This document shows positions 56,910-64,000 of a DNA stretch of 64,000 nucleotides, in pieces. The DNA comes from Coix lacryma-jobi var. lacryma-jobi. Its lineage: Eukaryota > Streptophyta > Magnoliopsida > Poales > Poaceae. Below the pieces are notes generated by a model that searched no databases, had not been told where the DNA came from, and worked only from the letters and a program-made list of their open reading frames with translations. The stretch spans positions 25,739,000 through 25,802,999 of the forward strand of contig CM019828.1 in NCBI GenBank assembly GCA_009763385.1, written 5' to 3'. Within the stretch, counting starts at the first letter, position 1. Each line of letters starts with the position of its first letter. The translations under genes and the position numbers were made by a program.

Positions 56910-57619
56910 ACTTCTTGTAAACGTTGGAAGGCAGGGGATATTTACTCCATCTCCCTGCCACCCCAACGGTCACCCACGGCCATAACTCTTCTCCTACCTC
57001 TAGACAAGGCTTTCTCTCCCCATTGAAGGCTCCCAAGCTCTCTCTCACCAAATCTTTGATTCCTATTGATTCCAAGTGAGTTAGAACCTCAACCTTCACC
57101 AAAGAGAAGCCCTAGCTGAGATCTATTCCCTAGAGCACTTGATTTGAGCCATAGCCGGTGGATTTGATTCTATTACTTTTGGGTTCTTGGAACCCTAGTC
57201 GGCTAGGCGTCGCCCTTGAGCTTGCCAACTTGTGTGGCAGCCTTGGGAGGTTTGTAATCACTTGTGCAGCTAGTATTATTACCCCTCACTTCAAGGATTT
57301 GGTTCCTTGACTTGAGAACGAGGTAGAGTTGCAAAGCTCATGACCTAAGTGATCAACCTCAACAACGTGGAGGTAGGCAAGCCTTGGTGGCGAGCTGAAC
57401 CACGGGATAAATCACTTGTCTCTTGTGCTTACTTGCTTTCATATCTCATACTTGTGAGCTTGTGATAGATTCTAGGTTTGGCCCGATCTACTTCATACTA
57501 CATATTTGGCTTGTTAGAGTTGGTTCTGCTGGTTCAGGAAACCTAGTGCTACACTTCCATTCATATAGATTTGGTTTGCTGTGGCTGGATTTTGAATTGC
57601 AGGCTTGGACCAATTGTCT

Positions 57620-57695
57620 CCGCGGCAGTACCGGGCTGAGGTCGGCAGTGCCGGGACGCGGCAGTGCCGGGCTCAGGGCGGTAGTGCCGGGCTTC
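57620..57695 (+). repeat. C palindrome cassette 7 (LTR)
   Basis: Cores start at 57624 (GGCAGTACC), 57644, 57660 and 57680 (GGTAGTGCC), spaced 20, 16 and 20 bp. Confidence 0.95.
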
Positions 57696-58438
57696 GCTAA
57701 TTGAGTTTTGAGCTATGATTTTTGACAGACCTATTCATCCCCTCTAGGCCACACAGGTCCTTACAGTTTGGTCCCCTCAAAATTGCCAAAAAAATCAGGA
57801 AAATAAAGGAAAAAAATTATCAAGGTTTCTGCACGTTTTTTCAGAGAACGTGCTAATTTTGTGTAGACTGCATCCCACCTCAGTTGCAGGTGCCAATTTT
57901 TGTGGTTGCATCTTTTGTGATCCTTGTTCAGAGAAAAATAAAAAAAAATAGTGAAAAAATAAAAAAGTTTGATTCCTACTGGTACCTTTTTGGAAAATAA
58001 AGGGAAAATTCAGGAAAAAGGAAAATTAGTGCTCTTTGCTTGTTCTGTGAGTTCTTTCCATCGTGCTTTGTTTCATCTTGTTGCGCTACGTCTACACACG
58101 TCTTAGCCAGCAATTGTGACATGTGCTTTGGATACTTATTGAACTTTGCTAATCTGCATTCGTTAATTGTTAATCCTTGCTGTCATATTGTGCCTACCCA
58201 TAGCTCCACATATACTTCTGTCAGCACAGGTTCCTCTTGCAACTGTTACCCACGCTCAACAACAGATTGCTTCATCACTTTGGTTTGCTCTTGTTTGGCG
58301 TCGGTAAGAATACATGCAAGACGGTGGTAAGCCGCTTGTGATTTTGCATTCCACTTTCACCACCACTACCACCACCACTTGGTTCTTTTTAGTTGATAGG
58401 GATAATACTTTGTTGTTGTCTTTTTCTATCTTCTAACA

Positions 58439-60600
58439 ATGGCAGGAATTCCGATGGACTTCAATGAGTGTGTGTCCAAGGGTGAGCTTACAACATTCAT
58501 GAATGAACAACGCAATCTTATGACTGAGCTGACGCGCAACGTGAACAATATGATCAACCGCATTGAACAGCTTAAGCAGCGACCTCAACCTCATTGTGAT
58601 GACGACGATGCAGATGATTTTGGTGATGAAGATGCCGATGCTGATGCTGGTCCCCGTCGCCGCCTCAACTTCAATCGTTGTGGTATGAGAGGTAATAATC
58701 ATAATAATGATCTTTTTCCTAAAATTAAATTTAGTCTACCTCCTTTTGCTGGTAATATGGATCCAGAGACATATTTAAATTGGAAACTTGTTGTTCAACA
58801 AAAATTTGATTTTCATAATGTTCCTGCTGAGCATAGAGTTAGACTTGCTACTAGTGAGTTTACTAATTTTGCCTTGTTCTGGTGGAGCGATCTTTGCAGT
58901 GCTAATAATGCTACTGTTGTGCCTCAAACATGGAATGGTTTAAAGCAACGCATGAAATCTCGTTTTGCTCCTCCTTATTACCAACATGATTTGTGTTTAA
59001 AACTACAAACTTTAAAACAAGGTGAAAAAGGAGTAGAAGCATATTATCAAGAATTGCTTATTGGTTTAGCACGTTGTGGTATACATGAAGATGATAATGA
59101 TGCTAGTGCTAGATTCTTTGGGGGTTTGAATCGTGATATCCAGGATATTCTTGATTACAAAGATTGGAACAAGTTCAGCCAATTATATCATCTTGCTCTT
59201 AAAGCTGAACGCGAAGTACAGGGACGCAAACAACAACAACAATCTTTCAGGTATAACAATGGGAGGATTTTTCAGTAACATTCCGAGCCGGAGACGCCCA
59301 AGCTTCCTCTCACGCCCCAGCCATCTACACCTTCTGCTTCTTCCGGGGTAAGAAATAGTCTAATGTGCAGTTCCCACAGCTGAAGAAAGTGCCACTCTGG
59401 GTGCTTCTACTAGCTCTTCCTCATCTAGCTTTAAAATCATTTGTCACCGATGCAAAGGCATGAGACATGTCATGAAGGATTGCTCCAGCCATCGCGTTTT
59501 CATTGCTACCGACGATGGATATGTAAGTGCTAGTGATGTTGAAGATGATTTAGCTCTTGCTGCTAACATTGCTGCAGATTCAAATGAGGACAATCAAGAT
59601 AAGGAGACCATCACAATTGATTCTATGGCTGCTGTCGCGGACTATCCTAGTCTTCTTGTGCAGCGTGTGTTGAGTACACGTGTGGGACATGAAGAAGAAG
59701 AGATGAAGATCCAACTCCATAATTTGTTCCACATGTATCTCATTGTGCAGGGTTGTCGTGTTCTCACCATCATTGATAGCGGGAGTTGCAATAACTTGGT
59801 GAGTTCAGATTTGGTTGAGAAGCTTGGCTTGACCACACGACAACATTCGTATCCGTATAAACTTCAATGGTTCAATAATAATGGTATGACTAAGGTAACT
59901 AAATCAGCACGCATTAGCTTTTTACAAAGGCTCTTATCATGATACTGCTGATTTTGATGTTGTTCCTATGCAAGCTTGTTCCATTTTGTTAGGTCGACCA
60001 TGGGAATTTGATAATGATGCTTTACACCATGGTAGAACTAATACATACACTATCATACATAAGGACAAGAAAATTACTTTGATGTCTTTGTCTCCTACGA
60101 ATATTATTAAACATGCTAAAGAGATTAGAAATAAAAATAAACCTCCAACAGACATTGCTAACAATAATGAGATTAAGTTAAAAGGAGGTGCTTTTCTTGC
60201 TACAACTTCTACTACTGCTGAGTTATGTGATAATAATGATGCTCCTTATTATACTATGTTTTGTCGACATGTTAGTGTTGCCGCACATGATCCTATACGT
60301 TGTGTTTCGCTTTGTGCGGACACTAACCTTTTGCAGGAGCTTGGAGATGACATGGAGTCGCGGACTACTCCAATTCTAGAAGGAGAGGATGATGAGGATA
60401 TCGCCAAGATGGAGTCGAGAATGACTCCAATTCAAGAAGGGGAGAATGATGAGGACATCGCTATGCTGGACACACCGACGCCATGGTCTTCCCCAAGTTG
60501 CAATCCGTCTCCAACTCAGCTACCTTGTCACCTTCGGAATTCAGAAGCAGTCCCGGGTAAAATCAACGCCCTGGACGCAAACGGACTCCGTTTTCAATGA
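58439..60600 (+). pseudogene. Relic G gag-protease
   Basis: The first frame (58439-59278) starts MAGIPMDFNECVSKGEL. It has an acidic stretch and the gypsy gag core: KIKFSLPPFAGNMDPETYLN, FAPPYYQHDLCLKLQTLKQG and FFGGLNRDIQDILDYKDWN, the style of CRM and related chromovirus-like gags. A stop and frame change follow. The zinc knuckle CHRCKGMRHVMKDC is near 59442, then protease with TIIDSGSCNNLVSSDLVEKL near 59770. A second break near 59940 leads to MQACSILLGRPWEFDNDALH (59968 on), the protease C-terminal block. The frame ends at 60600 after a twice-repeated MESR-type unit near 60352-60465. The lack of RT after a protease is a feature of non-autonomous elements. Confidence 0.78.
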
Positions 60601-61250
60601 ACCAGATATGCTTGGAAAGACAATTTGATAAGCTAACGAATGGCTTTGGAATCACGTCAAAACACATCCAGAGTCAACGGGAATCATCGAAACAAGTCAG
60701 CATCCAGAATCTGCCAGGGTGCTACGACACCGCCTTTTGGTCTGATGGGCCGTGTATCGTCTTAGAGCCTATTAGGGGGTGCGTCCAGTAGGGGCGACAA
60801 CCTAAACCCTATAATTATCCACCGTCGTCGTCATTAGGTCTTGGGTTTTGTTTATTGTTTAGTTTTCCATCGAGGAACTGAATTGTTCATTATAACTGTG
60901 GTGTCGAATCCTTTTACAATGATCCAGGGCCCCCGTTCTTGATCTCCTCCACTGTGTCGATTAGTCCTTTGGAACCGAGTTCTTGAACCCTCCATTGAAA
61001 TTCGTATCAATTCATATCTGCAATTTCAGATTGCGTGTTTTTACCTTCTTGCTTATGTTCTTCGATTCACTTGCAGGATTAGCCTTCTTGGCGAGGTCAA
61101 TCAAGTTGTGCTTGGTTGATAACCAACGGAGCAGTAGTGTAACGGTTGCAGGGTTCGAATCATGTCTGATTTGATGTCGGATCGTCAACGTTGAGATCTC
61201 CACCAATCGAATTTACCAGCTACCTCACGGAAGATCAGGTCGTCCCTCAT
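60601..61250 (+). other. Untranslated tail of relic G
   Basis: It follows the protease stop. It has no ORF of note and looks like the 3' end of the same transcript unit; an LTR cannot be delimited. Confidence 0.4.
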
Positions 61251-62189
61251 CAGATTATCTATGGATATCTATTTCATGCAACCACGAAATATTTCAAGCA
61301 AATGGAAGGTCATAACAAAATAAGGGAAACTATGTAGAAAATAAAGAAAAAGAAGATGTGTCATTAACCTCTTTCTGGAGAGTTGATTCTTTCAAAAGGG
61401 CTTAACATGTTATTAATGATGTCATTCAGGTTTCCGCCGAAATTCCAACAACCTTAACGATGTCATTCTGGCCTGCGCTGAAAGCCCAACAACTGATGAT
61501 GTCAAAAATGGGAATTTATAACATGGGCATGTGTTGGTGATAGGATCTCTGTGAAACAAGATCCTGTGAAGAACTATAATAGAGAGAAGCACATACCTTC
61601 CGTTTCTGGATTTTTATTTTGTAGTTGCAAAATCCTCCACCAGACCACCAGCACCTGCACGAAGTATGGACCTGCAAAAAGAACATGCATATATCATGTA
61701 AGCAGACATATGAGCAGACACTGTGATGCAAAAGAAAAAAGAAAATACCTAAAAACAATGTATATTGGAACAACCTTTCATAAGTAGGAATGCATCTCAT
61801 GAATTGGCAAATGCCTAGAACAGCCTATCATATCATAAGCAAAGAGACTTTCAGCATAATGTAGCACATCGACACAATCAACATATACCAGTCATGTGTT
61901 TAAGATAGCAAACAATGTCATATCTTTAGAGAAAAAAAATGATAAAAAACAATAGAACATGTTAGAGGCCTCATTGTCAATCATCATTTGTTCATGAACT
62001 CGGAGCTTCAAGTCATGTTCAGAAATAAGTTACTCCCAAAAATTGCATAGTATAAGTAAGAGGTCATGCCTAGTACCTCACAAGCAATTAAGCAAATGAA
62101 CATAAGATTGTATGCTTGAGCAATGGATATGGAATTTTCATCATGGGTTCAATAAGGAAAAAATGGCAAATGGTAGATGGTATCAACAT
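61251..62189. other. Unassigned AT-rich DNA
   Basis: Two imperfect copies of a phrase with GATGTCATTC(A/T)GG and CCAACAAC lie near 61419 and 61461. On the minus strand, 61674 to 61600 is flanked by TTTGCAG and GTATGTGC, like an exon, but the encoded 25 residues are not recognisable. No gene is supported. Confidence 0.4.
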
Positions 62190-62962
62190 CAGATCAAAGG
62201 CAATGATGCTACACTTGTTATATACTCATGTCACTCGCTTATGCTCAGTTGTGACATGTTATGCTTCACTCATTATTTTCTACATGTCACTTGATTATGC
62301 TCATTTACTTTGCTTCCGCACTTATACTCCGATAAATGAGCTTGTTCATAAGTACTTGTGTTAATTCTTATTATGTTGAGTACTTATGTGGACTTGGTTC
62401 GTATAAACATGCCTAACCCCTTTTGATCTTATTGTCACATGCTTATATGAACCAAGCGGTTGAAAACCTCACCTCTCTTTCAAACATACTTGAAGTTGTC
62501 ATCAATCACCAAAAAGGGGGAGATTGTGAGCATCTAGGCCCCCAGTGGATTTCGGTGATTGGATGACAACGGTAAATTACTATGACTAACGTGTGTTTTG
62601 CAGAAACAGTTGAGTTAGGTCGTGGTAATGATGATCGCGAGGGCACTATGGTATTCATGCCCCCTTATTGATGGAATTCGTTCGGTTTTCAAAGGATGGA
62701 TGACGAAGACAGTGATAGGCTAGTTCTAAGTGTCATTTGGTGTTGAAGGACACTTAGAGTAGCATAGGTCTTTGTATTTCTCTTTGGTCGTACTATTAAG
62801 AGGGGTTTGAATGGGTAGCTTGACCTAGGTGAGACTTTTGAGTTAGGTGTGGTGCACACTTGTTAACCAAAGCCCTAGGTAGCTTAGAAAGGTCCCTAAG
62901 ATCATAAGGAAGAAAGTTCGTGAAGGGAGCGTCGCAAACCGAAGTCGTTTTGGACTTCAAAT

Positions 62963-63262
62963 AGCGACCGGACGCTCCAACCCTATTGACCGGACGCGTC
63001 CGGTCAGTACTGTTGGCTGAGGAGCGGGTCTGGCTGCGACCAGACGCTCCTTAGTAATCGACCGGACGCACCAGGGGGGTGAGTCCGGTCGTATGCAGAG
63101 AGGTTCCAGAGAGCAAAAATGCGGACCGGACGGGTCCGGTCAGTGGTGACCGGACGCTCGAGAGCGTCCGATCAACACTTCGTACAGTTGTCAGGGTAGA
63201 CGTCATGTAGCCGTTGGGCACTGACCGGACGCGTCCGGTCACCCCGACAGTGCGTCCGGTCA
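62963..63262. repeat. GACCGGACGCGTCCGGTC palindrome array in the D LTR
   Basis: Full 18-bp palindromes lie at 62988 and 63223, and a near-full one (GGACCGGACGGGTCCGGTC) at 63123. Half-sites GACCGGACGC or their reverse lie at about 62966, 63038, 63060, 63082, 63148, 63164 and 63251. Paired sites are often 22-24 bp apart. Confidence 0.9.
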
Positions 63263-63313
63263 GTGTGTAAACTGACTGGATTTACCCCTTCGTGCATGTT
63301 TTGAGTTGGGGGG

Positions 63314-63321
63314 TATAAATA
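63314..63321 (+). promoter_or_regulatory. TATA box of element D
   Basis: TATAAATA in GGGGGGTATAAATATGCC, directly downstream of the palindrome array. Confidence 0.75.
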
Positions 63322-64000
63322 TGCCTCCCCCTCATTCATGCTGTGACTCTTGCTCATTTGAAAGGTTGCCAAACACATTGTGATTCCAAGTGAGTGCAAG
63401 AGGCCTAGTGAGGTTGAGAGATTTGATAATTGAGTGATCAAACACCTCATTAGTGAATAGAGAGTAGCAAGTGTTCATCCACCCATCTCATTAGCCTTGC
63501 GTTGGTCAAGTGAGAGTTCTTGCTTGTTACTCTTGGTGATCGGCATCACCTAGACGGCTTGGTGGCGATCGGAGACCTTGGTGATCATCCGGAGGCATTG
63601 TGGATGACCCAAGCCAAGTTGTGACCGGTAGCGAGCGATTCACCGGGCCGGAGTGGCGAAGAATCAGTTCGTAGTGAGCACTTGATCCTTGCGCGGATCA
63701 AGGGGGAGCGATACCCTTGCGCGGGTGCTCCAACGAGGACTAGGGGGGTGTGCCGACACCTCGATACCTCGGCAAAAAGATCGTCGTGTCATTTCTACTC
63801 TCTTCTCTACGCATTTACCTTTTAGCAATTCAATTTCGCATTTACTTGTTCTTTCATAAGTTGAATTGCCATGCTAGAGTAGAAATGGTTTAGCGATAGT
63901 CTTTTGTGCAATTGATTCTTGTCAAACACACTTCTAGGCACTAGGGGGTTAATTGGGGCTTGATAGGTTTTATTATCGCAAGAAGTTTTAGAAAAGCCCA

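Larger units (their letters stand above)
48640..57765 (+). mobile_element. Element C: Ty1/copia (SIRE/Maximus-like), 5'-truncated, with an extra ORF
   Basis: It starts in the middle of gag (the left edge is approximate) with no 5' LTR or primer site. It then has gag, protease, integrase, RT, RNase H, an extra ORF and a 3' LTR, all on the plus strand. The polypurine tract directly precedes the LTR. Seven clusters of the CGGCAGTGCCG palindrome are spread over it. Stops and slips break gag-pol. It lies between small DNA elements and relic G. Confidence 0.9.
56498..57765 (+). repeat. 3' LTR of element C
   Basis: It starts TGTAAG and ends CTTACA, 1268 bp. It has cassette 6 followed 30 bp later by a weak TATA-like ATATTTA (56938-56944), and cassette 7 near its end. 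No partner LTR is in the window, so the length rests on the inverted ends and the tract before it. Confidence 0.82.
57766..61250 (+). mobile_element. Relic G: Ty3/gypsy element with gag and protease only
   Basis: Directly after the C LTR comes an AT-rich leader (57766-58438), then gag-protease on the plus strand, then an untranslated tail. No LTR was identified and no RT or integrase is present. The leader start GTTTGGTCCCCTC may be a decayed primer-site region. Boundaries, especially the right one, are approximate. Confidence 0.55.
62190..64000 (+). mobile_element. Element D: 3' end of another Ty1/copia element, cut by the window edge
   Basis: The 3' untranslated end has the words GGTTCGTATAAACATGCC and CATCAATCACCAAAAAGGGG seen in SIRE/Maximus-type elements. 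Next come a polypurine tract AAAAAGGGGGAGAT (62511-62524) and an LTR that begins TGTGAGCATC. No coding part is in place, so it is truncated on the left (the edge is approximate). Confidence 0.75.
62525..64000 (+). repeat. 3' LTR of element D (partial)
   Basis: It starts TGTGAGCATCTAGG after the polypurine tract and is still running at the window end. It holds an 18-bp palindrome array and, 52 bp after it, a TATAAATA box. Confidence 0.85.

Noticed and set aside
57766..57790. Standard Met-tRNA primer site for relic G
   Set aside because: TTTGGTCCCCTCAAAATTGCC does not match the initiator Met complement, and no LTR for G was found to anchor it.
61516..61800. Minus-strand exon-like piece with AG and GT borders
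   Set aside because: Only about 75 bp, the peptide is not recognisable and there is no neighbouring exon; too weak to call a host gene.

Overview
This 64-kb window looks like repeat-dense intergenic DNA from a grass, probably of the Panicoideae (sorghum, sugarcane, maize type). Ty1/copia elements with initiator-Met-tRNA primer sites and Ty3/gypsy Tat-type elements are nested in one another. LTRs carry intact target-site duplications (TSDs), and there is a hAT miniature element. I see no convincing single-copy host gene, tRNA or rRNA.

Layout. (1) An outer minus-strand Ty3/gypsy element, here called F, runs from before base 1 to 45608. It has gag and protease but no recognisable reverse transcriptase or integrase. 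In their place it carries two multi-exon genes in antisense (plus) orientation: a broken plant-mobile-domain-like gene and a small three-exon gene with its own TATA box. (2) Three insertions split F: a 4.55-kb solo-LTR-like insertion (2831-7382) in an intron of the antisense gene; copia element A (7761-29692, minus) in the next intron; and non-autonomous gypsy element E (33579-41919, plus) between gag and protease. (3) Copia element B (12239-23896, minus) is nested in the pol gene of A. (4) 45609-48600 is flanking DNA with a 536-bp hAT miniature element and fragments of others. (5) 48640-57765 is a 5'-truncated plus-strand copia element C with an extra ORF after pol. (6) 57766 to about 61250 is a gag-protease gypsy relic G. 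(7) From about 62190 to the end is the 3' end and LTR of another copia element, D.

By eye, LTR divergence is about 4% for F and about 1.7% for E, which agrees with the nesting order (F oldest). All gag/pol genes are broken by stops or frame slips, though B, A and C keep long recognisable protease, integrase, reverse transcriptase and RNase H segments.

The most unusual signal is not a gene. Copia elements A, B and C each carry arrays of their own 11-bp odd palindrome of one shared form, CGGNN-N-NNCCG (A: CGGTACTACCG; B: CGGACTGTCCG; C: CGGCAGTGCCG). In C the palindromes come as a four-copy cassette with start-to-start spacing of 20, 16 and 20 bp. The cassette recurs about seven times across the element, including in frame inside gag and pol. 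D has arrays of an 18-bp palindrome. In A, D and probably C the arrays lie just upstream of an LTR TATA box. F shows a related behaviour, with 24 exact copies of AGCCGAT/ATCGGCT spread over about 10.8 kb. B also has six tandem hairpins per LTR whose arms covary. A second shared feature of A, B and C is a splice-acceptor-like site just after the gag stop, in phase 0 with pol.
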